Shown: positions 21,432 to 34,096 of the stretch, piece after piece
How positions within the stretch are numbered: the first letter of the stretch is position 1
Layout of the letters: each line of letters starts with the position of its first letter
Assembly: GCA_036872755.1 (NCBI GenBank)
Contig: JAVHNS010000003.1
Location: 2,046,001 to 2,110,000, forward strand
DNA length: 64,000 nucleotides
DNA from: Orbilia blumenaviensis
Taxonomy: Eukaryota; Ascomycota; Orbiliomycetes; Orbiliales; Orbiliaceae
Direction of reading: 5' to 3'
Translations under genes and position numbers: made by a program
Notes under the pieces: model-generated
Databases searched by the model: none
What the model was told of the DNA's origin: nothing
Seen by the model: only the letters and a program-made list of their open reading frames with translations

Positions 21432-24400
21432 TCAGACCCCACACCACAGATACTCTCTCCCGCCCCAATACCTCCCCTCAACCTTCTCAACCACCCCACC
21501 CCTCTGCTCCAACCACCTAACCGCATTAACCACATCTCTAACATTAACAACCCCTTGCAACGCCTTCACCACCATCCTAGTCGTAACACCAGGTTTCGCA
21601 ACCACAACCGCCAACACACACCTCACCACTCTCTCCCACATGTACCCGATCACCTCATCGTGCATGTTCTGCCATATAAACGGTGGGAATGCCACGTCTT
21701 TCATAGAACCCTTTGGCACTTCGTCGTATAGACCTGCTGGTTCTAAAACCGGCCGTTCGATCATATGGTCACCGTTTCTGGCGAGGAAGATGTCGAAGTG
21801 GAAAAGGATCGGGTTAATAGCTCGGGTGACCAGACTCTCCGCCAAACCACGACTGGTAGTCTTGTAGTCCTTGGTGTACAAATCAACCTAAAACAACACC
21901 CCCAAGCACAGCGTTAGCATCCGGCAATTGCATCCAGCATAAAAAATTAGTGGGAGAGAGCCAAAGAAAAGGCAGCCAAAAAAGGGCCCATACCTCGCCT
22001 CTAACCACCCGATCCAGCAACCACGCCATACTCCCTGTCGTTAACGCCGTCGAGACCAACCTACACTCCCCCTTTCCTCTCAACAACCCCCCTCCCACAA
22101 CCACATTTTCATAAAAATCCTTCGCCTCATCGAACGCCTGCGTGGAAAATGTCGTCCTCCAAGGCTGTAAAACCCTCGCCTGTGCCGTAGCAGTGCCATA
22201 TCTACCCCCCTTTCGGCTTCTTATAATGAAACGGTCTACTTTGTGTAATTCCGTGAGAGCAGCGGCGCTAACAGCCTGCGGGTAAGTCTTGATCAGCTCC
22301 TTCGCCTTTTTATCGTCGTATTTATCGTCTTCAGTCACAAAAATCGACCTCCAAGCGTATTTAGCCCGCTCAACAGCCCGTCGTTTCTCAGGAACAGGCG
22401 TGGCGGCTTCTTCCTCCATGATCGCTGAGCTCGAGTGATTTTTCAATTGATGCTCCTTCCACGACATCGTAGTCATGTAGTTAAAGAAATCCCTTCTCCA
22501 ATCCAGCGGTGTGGAGGAGATCTCATACAAAGCCTCTAAACTATCCCTCGTGTCCGGCAAGATACGGCGTTCGGTAACGGGGCGGATGTTCTTCACCAGC
22601 GGCCGTAGCCAATTCACATGCCGTACCAGATCAAAGTCGACCCCACGGTTCTTGTCAAAGAAAGGAAGCTTGCGTTTGTAGAAATACCTAAGGTATTGCT
22701 CCTCAAACTCTGATTGATACTGTGGGATTTCGTCTTTCATCTTCGCTCGAACTCGAGGCCAATGTGTTTGTATGGACCATCTGTCGTATGACGGAAGTGC
22801 TTTCGCGACAAGGTCCCATTTGATACTTCGAACATAACCACCAAATAGCGTGCGGATGATAATAACGGCCAATGCAAGCGTTTCGTCTTCCTCCAAAGTC
22901 GTTCTTATGCGTGGTACATCCTTTGGACGAGGCAACCTTACAGCTTTTGCTATAGAAAGTCCATTAGCATTATTCCCAGTCATGTGACAACCGTAGTACT
23001 TACGTTTCGGTTTTCTTTCCTTCACAGCCTTTGGATCCACCGTAGAAGCAGGTTCTTTGGTCTTCTTCCCTCGTTTCCTCGGCGCTGCTGCAACAAGCGG
23101 CTCCAGATCCGGGTTTATTTCCCGCTCATTTGTCATCATGGGTCTGACCAAAGGCTTTGCGGCTCTTCCGCCAGCTTGCTGTCGTCTTCTCGGACGAATC
23201 TTTTCATACTCCTGAGCATCTAACGTACCATATACCGCTCCGGTCTGATTCCTTGCCGCTGACGCAGCCGCATAATCCTCATACGTTCCCAATCTTCCAG
23301 ATCTAATCTTCCCAGCCTCCGGTATAGTATACGGAGGGAAATTGGTCGTGTGCTCGGGGTACGTATTAGGATCAACGCGAGGAACCTGCCATCGATGTAA
23401 AGTATCTCCGGGAACATCTGGATCAGAGTCCCCATCATCCATCTGCCTGTGCCGTCCACCTCTCCTTGCCCGCTCATCGCCGCTACCAAATCCTTCAACC
23501 TCGCTATCAGCATCCGAATATGGTGACGAGCGGATGCCATTAGCCTTCGACCGGGTTCTAGACGTAATAGGTTGTGATTTCCCAGTACTCCGTTTCTTGC
23601 CTTTCTTGGCAGCAGCCTTCTCTTTCTTCTCGCTTTCGGTAATAGCCTGAAGTCGCGCGAGCGTAGACATTTTCTCGTCATCCAGCCGACGCCGAGTACC
23701 ACTGTTTCCGAGAGCAGCTGCCTTACTGGCATACGAGTACCTTTGAAAATCAATACGTTCAATAGGAACAGTGACGGTCTTCGGTACCATCCCCTTAGAC
23801 ACATTCTGCTTCCAAGCGAATGGTTTATCAAGCTCTTCAAGAATAGTCTTCTTTGCCTTCTGAACCTTTTCGTCTTGTAAGGTAGTATCCATGGTGGCGA
23901 TGATAGTTCCAAGCCTCCTTGTGTTCTTAAAGACTCCGATCAAGAATAGCTTTCCATCACGGTTCGTATCCTCGATAATACTATTAAAGGTTTTACGATC
24001 CATTTTGGAAGTCTGATCGGTGTGTTCTCGAATGTATTCTACAAACCTGCGATACCCAGCGTTGACCGAAATCGCGCCTCCGGTGGAAGTGAGTAGATCC
24101 ATGAGCAGACGACGACGGTTGGCCTTGAGTACGCCGCCAATGCTTCTGTTCTTACGAGCTGCGGCTGGAACAAGTTCCAATCTGATACCGTTATCGTCTG
24201 TGACTGGCTTAAGTTTTGGAAGTTCTGGGGCTTTCGGGAGCACATCTTCGGTCGATGAAGCTGCTGCTCCGGCCTGAGTAATGTCATTACTTGGGCCGGG
24301 CAGGGCAGCTTCGAGATCGACCACAAGGGGTGAATTTCCGTTCTGAGGAACGTCTCCTTTTCTCGTCTCATCGTTTGATCCTTCTTTAGCCGGCGATTCT

Positions 24401-27400
24401 GTATCGATTTCCATAGGGAGAGGCTCTGGTTGTGATGCTGTTGAGTGGGATGGCTCTCTATCTGGTTTCGGGTTTCTCGAATCTGGTTCCGGGTCGCCGT
24501 CGACAGTAGAAGTAAGGTCCACCAAAGTTGTCCGAGCTGATGGAAGTATTCGCCCCCCCGGAGGCATCCTAGGAGACGCGAGATTGACGCCCAGACCACC
24601 TTCAACGTTATCTTTTGCTTGAGTTGGAGCATCCTGTGTGGTTTTCTGACCGGGGTGAATCGGATGGCCCTCAGCTTCAATTGCATCTGTAACCCCAGAG
24701 TCGGCAGTTTTACCACCGGCAGTCTTGATTTTCTTTGGTGGTGATGATTTCTTCGGGGTATCTTTGCTGTTAGCCTTACGTTTGGGGGTAGGCTTGGTCA
24801 CGGCGTCATCCGGTTCAGTCCCAGTGACACCTTGGGCCTTTCCTCTCTTCGCCCGGGGTGTATTTTGAGGTTTCGGAGTTTCTGCAGTAAGTACAGCAGG
24901 TCCGTCAGGGTTGATTGATTGCTCTGCCATTGTTATGGTCTCAGGTGCTGCAGATGCCTCTCCAGCTGGTAGATCGACGTTATTATCCGTTTTTCTTCTT
25001 TTATAAGCTCTTTTTGCTGGTTTGCTCGGAGGCTCGGGTTTAGGCTCCGGCTCGACTGCGAGTTCTACAAGGCCATTGGGGCCAGGTTGGAGGATCGGGC
25101 CCAGCTGAAACAACTGGAATACCTGAGTAGAAGGAGGCGGCGGCGACATCGATGTCGGAGATGGTGGCAGCGGTGGCAGCTCCGGGGCCGCTTCCGACTT
25201 TCTCGGTCGGCCCTTCTTAGCATGGGTGCTCCGGTACCGTTCTGTAGCAAGGGGGATCTGATAGGGTTTCAAACCGACCAGATCTAGGAACGTCCTCTCC
25301 GCGATCATCTCGATTGTCCACGAGTCTTCTTCAATCGTAGATAGAGGTTGAAAGCCTTCCGGAAGTTCCTTGGGGTTGATCAGGGTGCCATCTGCAAGAA
25401 CTTCTTTGATAGAACCTAACCTCAAGGCCTTTTTCACGGCATCGAGGCGCGGTTTTTCTTTAAGGTATGGTTCTGTACCAGGAGGATACTTTCGTTTCCG
25501 GCCGATAATGACAACCGCCTCATCTTCAAGTGTAGGCTCTGGCTCTTCTTCCTGCGGCTCAGCGACATCACTCTTTCTAGGGATCTTCCTCTTCTTTTTC
25601 GGCTTGTCTGTCTCATCTGGTTCGCATGGCTCACGTTTAACTCTCTTGCGGCCTTTCAGTGGAGAAACCCCTGGGGGTCTCAACCCGCTCCCTTTCTTCG
25701 GTGCGGCATTTTGACAGTCTTGGAAGCTTCCACGACCGTCTGCGTGCACGAAAGCTGCAGAGTTCACCTTTCCGAATCCGTTTTGATCAAGAGCTCCCGG
25801 CTCCTCGCCGTCGTCTTCATTTTGGCCGGTTTTTGTAATGAACTTCTTTTTCTTCTGACCGATTTTGAAAGGGTTGGCGGCTGCGTCGGCGGCTGCGTAG
25901 TCTATCTGTTTCTCTTCTAGCATGCCCTGGAAATGTTCTGTAGTCCAGTATCGGTAGTTGGCGGTTTTCTTGTATAAATCCGTTTCCCTCACGAGAGATG
26001 TAGATTTGAGGTGGTCAGGTTGGTTCAATAAGGAATTCGTAGTCCACCGTCCCATGATCTGATCGAACGGACGATAGTAGAACGGGCCGAAGACCGCACC
26101 AGAGAGCAGCTATCATAGTTGTGTTAGTCATATCTATAGACCATGGAGTGGGAATAATAACTACATACCCCACTTCGGATGCCTTCGATTCCCGCAGCGA
26201 GCACTTGATCATAAATGACGTGCATCAGCTGCGTTTTCCTCCAGAGGGGAACAATCACTCGCCGCCCATTCACTACTCTCACTAAAGGCGCAGTTCGGAT
26301 AACTCTGTAGCCATCATCTTGTTCATCGTCTGAATCAACCTCATCGAGGTCATCTTCTTCGTCTTGCGTTACCGCGGGCCGGACGCCTTTGACAGCCTCC
26401 GGCCATTCAAGAGGTCGCAAATCACGAATGAATTTGACACATTTTGAAAACCGGGCGCCCTTTAAGTCTGCAACTTCGTCTTCCCCAACGGGACCGAAGT
26501 TGAACTTCTCGGCGTGGGCATGCTGCGAACCTAATGCCCTGATTTTTTGGAGGCAACCCATAGATTCAAGTTTTGCTAGAATTCTACGACAGGCTTTTCT
26601 GCGAGATCTAGTCGAGGTACAATTCTAGATACTGTATTAGCTGCCGGTCTTTCCTTATCATTAGTGGCGATATACTAACAAGCCTAAACTTTAGATCTTC
26701 GACAAGCATGACCTTGTTCTTGGCAGATTTCAGCAATTTCATTATGCTTTTAATCACCTCTTCGATATCAAGGGGCTCTTCTTGCGCATCTCTTGGAGGC
26801 TTCTTCCCAGCTTTTGCATGCTCCTTAATAGTGTCCATTCTCTTTTTCTTCTGGGTTTTACGCTTCTCAACCGCCCCCTTGTAGAACCGCTTTAGAATAA
26901 GCTTCGAGGTGCGCATTTTCGGCGCCATCACAGGTATCTTCATGATATACCCCTTACCAGCCAGGTCTTTCGTTCGAGGGCCCACGGAACGAGCATCTTG
27001 GCCAGATTGCGCTGTCAAAGCCGGTTGTAAAATCCCATCCTCTCTGTTCATAGCAATGATTTTAAGAAGCTCCCATAGTGTGGGGAAAAGGCGTATCTTG
27101 TCGATATCATGCCCTGCGATGCGTTTCCATTGCAGGCTTTCCGATGCGTAGAGCCTCCATCCGGGTGGTTGCTCTTCTACTATCGGCTGACCTTCTGCAC
27201 CAATACCTGCTTCGGCGTCGTCGAAGCACAAGTCTTTGCCTTCATTTTCGATGCCGATGCTTATTTCCGAATCATGTTGTATAAGCTCCCAAATGGTTTG
27301 TCGTAGAGATTCGTCAAGGGGTTGAGGAGGGTAGTAGGCAGTCGGAAGGTTGGGTATGGTGGGGTCGAGTATTTCCAACGGAACGACAAGGGTCTCATCT

Positions 27401-27604
27401 TTTTCAAGATAGTCGGTTACGAGTTTCCAGACGGATGTAACTGGTAAGCCTGTATTGATATATAGATATATATATAATTAGATTATCCAAGTTCAAAGTA
27501 CGTAGTTAAGAGGTAAGAAGATAGTAGTTTAGAGGCTTGCCTTGTGTGACTGTGAGTGCACACTCATCCTTTATGATTTCTAACAATTCGCCGGTGTCTG
27601 CCAT
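21432..27604 (-). CDS. tfc3: TFIIIC large subunit (B-block binding, tau138/Tfc3-like)
   Basis: Six predicted exons, 27541-27604, 26680-27449, 26169-26624, 23004-26109, 21994-22949 and 21432-21887, give 1935 aa. The product should be the subunit of RNA polymerase III factor TFIIIC that contacts the B box of tRNA genes. Seen: an N-terminal winged-helix-like region (MADTGELLEIIKDECALTVTQ joined to GLPVTSVWKLV); the RKACRRILAKLESMGCLQKI segment typical of the B-block domain; a 600-residue disordered Pro/Lys/Glu-rich middle; a second folded region with RTTLEEDETLALAVIIIRTLFGG and WDLVAKALPSYDRWSIQTHW, homeobox/SANT-like; and a C-terminal helical domain. Intron 1 is GC-AG, intron 2 uses GTTAGT, and intron 4 (22950-23003) is 54 nt and leaves frame open if kept. 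The family call rests on the N-terminal module and architecture. It diverges from the cohesin gene. Confidence 0.87.
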
Positions 27605-28278
27605 TGTTCAAGTCGTTCATATTTTGAATAAAAAAAATAAATGTATCGAGGATCGAGTAGAAGTGATTTCGTAGAGAATCCGGCGAGGATATTATCGACA
27701 ATCCAGATTGCCGGTTACTTGACTAATCGGTTTATTGCTACCGAGACTGTCACAGACAATTGTGACAGAAGGTGGGTAGGATGGATGTATTGCGACAGAA
27801 AAAAGTCTGATATCGCAAAACGACCATTTAAAGAAAAATAAAAAATAAAAAAATTTAGAAAAATGTAAGGATGAGATGCGCCACAATCGCGAAACGAAGC
27901 CTGGAGCGCGCGAGGGTGTGCAGGGGTCTAACTCGAGTTGGCGATACGAATCGGATGTCGTCGACCGACGGTTGGTTGGTGGGATGGAGTGTGGGCAGAT
28001 GAGTGAGCAAGTGAGTGAGTTCGAGCTGTTGAGCAGCCGAGTGACTCGGAAAAATATTTCTTAGTCGCACTTAATAATGATTGCTGCTCAGATAAGATAT
28101 GCTGGATCAGGAAGGTTCTCGGTGGACAAACATGGCCATCGCAACACATTATCCTCTCTGCACCCCCCAAACCCAAAACGGCGGTCGCTTAGTCATGTGA
28201 CTCCAATCTGTTGATGTTTGGGGGCGACGGGTCAACACCACGTCAAATTCACCCCAAACATCACCACAGATACCAACG
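27605..28278. promoter_or_regulatory. Shared divergent promoter, TFIIIC / cohesin SCC3
   Basis: 674 bp between two start codons. It contains short GA/GT-rich repeats (GAGTGAG-like, about 27995-28025) and A-rich stretches near 27835-27860. I saw no clear TATA element for either gene. The role as a shared promoter is inferred from gene orientation. Confidence 0.55.
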
Positions 28279-31200
28279 ATGAGCGCGACCACATCGACAG
28301 AGACTCCCACTCAAACAAGCCTTACAATTATCGGAAGAATGGCTGCTGCTGGCGAGGGCTCCTCTACCCCTGAACCCTCTGGCGAGTCCAGCCAACGACG
28401 CTCAACCCGTGTTAGAAAACCTCCAACCACCTACTCCCCACCTCCCACTACACAACGAAAGCGAAAAAGAGATAGTCGCGTAGGCGCTGGGAATAACGCG
28501 TCAGACGGCGAGGAAGCCGCCGGTAGCGACGAAGATGGCGACGAGCAATCCGATGCGACCGACGCTACCGATCAGGAAGATGCTTCTGAAGACGAATCCG
28601 TTCATGTTGCCCCTTCCTCCAGGAAAAAGACGACAAGCCGAACCAAAGCTGCCCCTCCAAGCAGGGCCCGACCAACCAGTACTCCGGCTAAAAAGCCAGC
28701 TCCAAAAAAGTCAAGAACCGATGCTGGACCCCCTGCTAAGGGCAGAGCTACCCCGCGAAAGAAGTCAGGAGCTGCCAACGGTGTTGTCGAGCTTGATGGA
28801 GACGATCTATTTAGTCAGTTTCTCTCTACTAGTGGCCAAAGCGTTCAGCGCCAGGGAAAGATGTCTAATCATTTACTTTTGCAGATCGAGTTCTTGCTGG
28901 CGAGGACGCTTCAAAGATCGTTGAAGACTGGGTCAACTTTTACGACTCAAATAACACAGATGCCATGGTTGCAATGGTCAACTTCATCTTCCGGGTACGT
29001 TGTAGGCACTTTTTTAGTTGAAAACAACAGTTACTAACGGTAATAATGTCCAGAGTTGCGGCTGTAACCAGTCTGTCACAAGCGACGACATAGAAGACAC
29101 CGATTCTGCGGCAAGCAAGCTCGAAGATATCCAAGACATCTTCCAGAAGGTAACACTCTTTGTCTAGATGTTTTTGATGGCCTTCTAATGCTTTTACGAT
29201 AGGAATCATCGGTAGAGTACCCGATAGCGTCGAGAGCTCAGAAATACCGTCGTTATCGAGCTTGTCTCACTGCCTTCTTTTACGAACTCATAAACCACAT
29301 TTCCACCTCAGGTGTTCTCACCAGCGAGCCAGCACTCATTGAAAATCTTCAAATTTGGATCACTACCATGTCCAGCTCCCCACTCCGCCCTTTCCGACAC
29401 ACAAGCACCGCTATCAACCTTTCGATAATGACAGCCCTCTGCGGCACAATGGCGGATATCGAGAAGTCCATCAACAACAGCACAAAACAACTTGAATCCG
29501 AAAAGGCAAAGGCTAGAAAAAACGCAGGCCGCATCAAATCCCTCGAAAGTACCATCAATGAAGCACAGGAAAACCAGGAATTCGTGACGGACCAGATCAG
29601 CGACATATACGAGTCGGTCTTTGTCCACAGATACCGAGATGTCGATGGGAAGATCCGTGCAGAATGCATCCACGAGCTCGGTGTCTGGATTCTCAAGCTG
29701 CCAAGCACCTTTTTCGAATCATCATATCTTCGATACTTTGGCTGGGTTCTCTCCGATACTACCGTTGGAGTCCGCTCTGAAGTTATTAAGGCGTTAAACA
29801 AACTTTTCAAGGACCGCGCCAATGTTGGAGGATTACGCAGTTTCACAGAGAGATTTAGGGAGAGATTGGTTGAAATGGCCCTCCAAGATGCGGATTCCGG
29901 TGTTCGAGCAGAGACGATACTGTTGCTTAACGAAGTTCGAAAAGTTGGATTTCTGGAACCTGACGATATTGTCAACATCGGAAAACTTCTCTATGACGCC
30001 GACGCCAAAGTCCGAAATGCGGTCGCCGATTTCTTCGCCAGTAGTGTGCAGGAGAACTATGACGAACAAATTGAGGACTGTGGTGGCGAGGAAACCGTCA
30101 AGGATGCTCTTCAGACCGCTGGTGACCTCGACGATGAAGATTTCGAAGGCCATCAGCTCAGTTGGATCAAATTCAAGAGTCTTGTCAATTCTCTGTCTAC
30201 TTACGATCCCGATGATTCCGTTGATAGTCAGGCCAGAGAGACCAATACTAAGGGTGTTGCCGCCCTCGGCCTTCAATCTAGATTCCAGCTCGCTGGTTCC
30301 GCTCTGTATAAGGCGATACCACAGCTACATGTGAGTCTACTAGGAACTAAAAGAAAAATATTTTTATTGGCCTTGCGAGACTAATATTTATTTATTTTAT
30401 AGGACTGGGAGGACATCGCTAAATATCTTTTGTACGATCACACCGGAAATCAAATGAATAACTCGGATGACGAAACCCTATCTTGGATCAAGAGATTCTG
30501 TGCTCTGAAGGCCAAGGAAGAAAATATTCTACTACACGTCCTCCACGCCTCTATCACGTCTTCGCTAGCTGCGGCTGCGGACGCTACTGCCGTCACTTCC
30601 AGAACAAAGCGAAAACAATCAGAGGCCCCGGATGAAGACAGTATCTCGCGAGGCCTGGCCCACTATGTTCCGCTCCTTCTTAGCAAGTTTGGTCCAGCGC
30701 CGGAAACCGCTGCCACCGTCCTTCGGATCACTCAACTCATAAAACTCGATGTTTATCAAGAACTCCGACAAATGAGCGCCTATTCACTTCTACTGGATGA
30801 CGTTATCCGACAGTTCACGACTCACCTGGACGAATCGGTTCTCAAGGAAGCTAGCGGGTTTTTGCTACATGCAGCATCATTTGATGAACTTGAGGAGGTT
30901 ACCTCACAGAAAGTTACGGGTCTTCAAGATGAAGTTACCAACTATCTTGTTTCCTTGGCTTCTGGGAAGAATCTTGAGAAAGGTGATATCGGTGACCAGA
31001 CACTCTCCGACCTTGAAACTGGCGTAAGGAGACTGCAATACCTCGCGAGTGTTACGAATTGCAAAGAAGTTTTTGAAAAGGCTTCGGCTTCGCAATCAAA
31101 GGGCAAGAGCAAGAAGGGCAAAGAAGTCGCTAAAGACTCTCCGGGGACAGAATCACCCGTGGATATTCTTATTGCGATTCTTGGACGGGGAAAGAACGCC

Positions 31201-32046
31201 GATGAAGCCGAAAATGATCTTTGGCTATCATCGCTTAAGACCCTTGCATACTACTTTATGTGGAACGTTGAAGCCGTTACAAAACTCGATCTTTCCTCTG
31301 ACGAGAGAATTGATGAATGCCTCCCACAACTTGAAGCTCTTCGAGTAGCAGAAGCCGCTATCAATGCTCACCTAGAAGATATTATCAATGTCCGCGATCT
31401 TGATGAAGTTCGCATCGCAGCAGCCGGTGCTATCCTTGACTTCCATACTTTCAACGCCGTTCTTTCCGCCACCACCAAACTCTCCATGTTCCCACGCAAA
31501 GTACCAGAGGAAATCCAAGAAGACATCCTTAGAGTCTATATTGCGGCAGAGAAGAGATTCGCAAAACTCACAAACAAGATGGTGGCATCTGGGAGCGACG
31601 ATGAAGGAGAAGAATCGGAAGAGAACACAGACTTGGAAGCCGCATTGCTATTTGAGCAGCGATTGTGCGAGTTCGTCGGAAAGATCACACTTGCTGTTCT
31701 CAGCGAGGTTATCGATGGAACTATTTTCAAGGCTAGGCTTCTAAAGAACAGATCTCAGCTTGGGCAGAACCTACGCGAGATTTTGAATCATTTAGACCCA
31801 CCAAAGCCAAGGCCTTCAAGAGCGAAGCCAAAGGCTCAGCCTGCTGCTGCCACTTCCTCCGGGAAAGAAATTAAAAGTAAGGAAACGATCGAGGATAGCG
31901 ATGAAGAAGACCAGAATGAGGAAGAAGCGCATGAAGAAGAGATTCAAAGACATGAGGAGATGGAGCGTGAGGAAGAAGAAGATCACCAGAAGAGACAGGA
32001 GAGTGTTGCTGAGGATGAAGATCAGGAGATGGTGGATGCTGATTGA
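28279..32046 (+). CDS. scc3: Cohesin subunit SCC3/STAG
   Basis: Exons 28279-28813, 28885-28994, 29054-29149, 29203-30330 and 30403-32046 give 1170 aa. The product should be the HEAT-repeat subunit that binds kleisin Scc1 and loads cohesin onto DNA. Seen: a disordered basic/acidic N-terminus of about 175 residues; then the STAG domain (NRVLAGEDASKIVEDWV, AMVNFIFRSCGCN); then the conserved core with ISDIYESVFVHRYRDVDGKIR and YLRYFGWVLSD, the stromalin conserved domain. Long helical HEAT-like sequence follows, and an acidic Glu-rich C-terminus. All four introns are 53-72 nt, in frame and conserved at the joins. Length agrees with fungal SCC3 (about 1150-1250). A meiotic paralogue (Rec11-type) is the main alternative; the single copy here suggests the general form. 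Confidence 0.94.
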
Positions 32047-32759
32047 TGATTCAGTGTTAAGAAAGGATTGTTGTCCTTTGTACTTTTATTGTGTTTCTTT
32101 ACTTTCTATCTTGCGTATTTTATACTTTTAATGGTGGCTTGTGAAAGGCGGATTGCGATGAATGTCTGGTCTTTTTTTTCCTTTTCATTTTGTTTGTATC
32201 CGGTTTCTGGTTCTACGTCTGGCTCCCACGGCACCCCCTCCTTCTTCTCTTTTCCCACCACCCCCATACTGAAGGCTACAACTTACGAACTCTATTACAT
32301 ACTTACTCTATACCTATCTCTCTTCTCCCCGCTCCTTCATTGCATTCTACAGATAGAGCATGATGGAAGACACGAAACATCCTGAACTAGTCGCCTGTAC
32401 TTTTATCATCCATTAAAACTAGTGCACCACATCATCTTCCCTTATGCCCCCCACTTGTCAATGAAACCTTTTATGTCCTTCCTCATGACTTCTTCTCATG
32501 GTCATGCTGCCCTGAAGCTGCCTTTATCCTTTGCTGTAAAACGACACGATACCCTTTTGCACTGATCAAAATGGGATGATTGTCTCTTCTTTTTCTCGTC
32601 TCGCCTATACGGTTCACTTTTCCTTGCTCGCGATTCTTATGGCACATGCATTTTATAATCAATAGAATTTTGTGATATCTTCGTAAAGTAGATGCTCCCT
32701 GAAACTCCATATATCGTACACCCATCCCGTTGTCTATATGAATATGTATTTTTATAAAA
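32047..32759. other. Intergenic, convergent 3' regions
   Basis: 713 bp between the SCC3 stop and the end of the CCDC137-like gene. T-rich on the plus strand just after SCC3. No gene is seen. Confidence 0.6.
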
Positions 32760-33632
32760 TTATAGCCCCCCACTCTTCGCCGCCATCAAAGCTCTGTACC
32801 TCTCCACGACCCCCTTCCTCTCTTGCTCCAACATCTCTCTCCTCGCCAAACTTCCACTAGCCTTTGGAACTTCCAGTCCTTGAATACCCCTCACTCCACC
32901 TTTAGTCTTATCCCTCAGCTTTTCCTTTGGCACCACCAAACTCGGCGGAGCCTGCACCACATCATTGATACTACTCTGCACCGCCCCTCTCTTCTCCCTC
33001 AATATGGCAAACGGACTAGGACTCCTCTCCTTCCTCCTCCCCTTCATGGCCTTGCTAACTGGCTGCTTGGTATGCGGATTATGATTATGAGGTTTTAAAT
33101 GATTTGGTAACGGATCGCCGTTATCGTCGAAATCGTAGGTGTCCTCTGTTACTTCTTCGCCTTCTCCTCCTTCCTTTTCTTCGTCTGCCGGGTTTGGCTT
33201 TTTCTTCTTTTTGCGGTTTTTGGGATTATCTTCGCCACGTTGGAGACCTTTGAAGGAGATGGGTATTGCGGCGTCGACGCGGCGGGAGAAGTCTGAGAGC
33301 TTTTCGTTGGGGAGGAGGGTTAGTGGTTTTGAAGGTTCCGCAGGTGGTGGGTTTTCGGTTTCTTGTGATGCTGCTGCTGTGGGTGGTTCGGTGGTAGTAG
33401 AAGAGTTTGGATTGGTGCGTTTGCGCTTCTTTGATGTGGTTGAGGAAGTATTGGATTTTGGATCGTCGAGGCCGTTAGGACGTTTCCCGGTGGAAGCGTA
33501 GGCCATGAGACGGGTGAATGCCTTTGGGGTGTCATCGTTATCATTCGGTTTTGAGCGTTTGGATTTTCTTTTCTTGGGTTTCGAAGATGAGGAGGAAGCT
33601 GGGTTCCTTTCGTGGTTTGTGGGGGGTGCCAT
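32760..33632 (-). CDS. Basic CCDC137-like nuclear/nucleolar protein
   Basis: Intronless, 290 aa from the ATG at 33632; the frame is open further upstream, but that part is low-quality sequence across an A8 run. Strongly basic and Ser-rich N-terminus with KPKKRKSKRSK and SKKRKR, which are likely nuclear localisation signals. Two conserved-looking blocks follow: EKLSDFSRRVDAAIPISFKG in the middle and, at the C-terminus, VPKASGSLARREMLEQERKG with VVERYRALM. The SLARRE...YRALM block resembles the C-terminus of human CCDC137 and fungal relatives; this is from memory and not verified. No enzyme motif is seen. A role in nucleolar or RNA biology is only suggested by composition. It lies tandem with and downstream of POT1, 464 bp apart. 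Confidence 0.82.
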   Translation of the reverse strand: MAPPTNHERNPASSSSSKPKKRKSKRSKPNDNDDTPKAFTRLMAYASTGKRPNGLDDPKSNTSSTTSKKRKRTNPNSSTTTEPPTAAASQETENPPPAEPSKPLTLLPNEKLSDFSRRVDAAIPISFKGLQRGEDNPKNRKKKKKPNPADEEKEGGEGEEVTEDTYDFDDNGDPLPNHLKPHNHNPHTKQPVSKAMKGRRKERSPSPFAILREKRGAVQSSINDVVQAPPSLVVPKEKLRDKTKGGVRGIQGLEVPKASGSLARREMLEQERKGVVERYRALMAAKSGGL

Positions 33633-34096
33633 CTTTTTTTTGTGTGTGAGGGGGGGTGGTGGGAGGGTTGATGTAAGTAGGTGAAGATTGGATGATAAGG
33701 TTGAAGGTCTGGAGAAGCTTTGATTTGGGCGACGAGCGCGGTATCGAAATTTTGGACTGGGATTTTTTATTCTGCGACAACACAAAATTTACAACAGATA
33801 CAGCTACATTTGGCTGGTTCTGGGAACAACCGGCTCCGGGGGAGGACGTGATATTGTATTATCCATGAATTTCAAAAAAGGTAAAATAAGATAGAGTAGA
33901 AGTAGTTCTCGTCAAGAGGGGATTAACGAATAACCTCAAAAAAAACAAGAGGGCAACGGTAAAGGGGGTAAATAAAAGGGCAAAGAAACGCCAATGGCTA
34001 TGCAAGGAATCATCATAATAGTAATACAAGAAGTTACAAGATCCACACATACACCAACGCTTATAAAAAACAACCTCGCTGCAGGCACTCTCTAGC

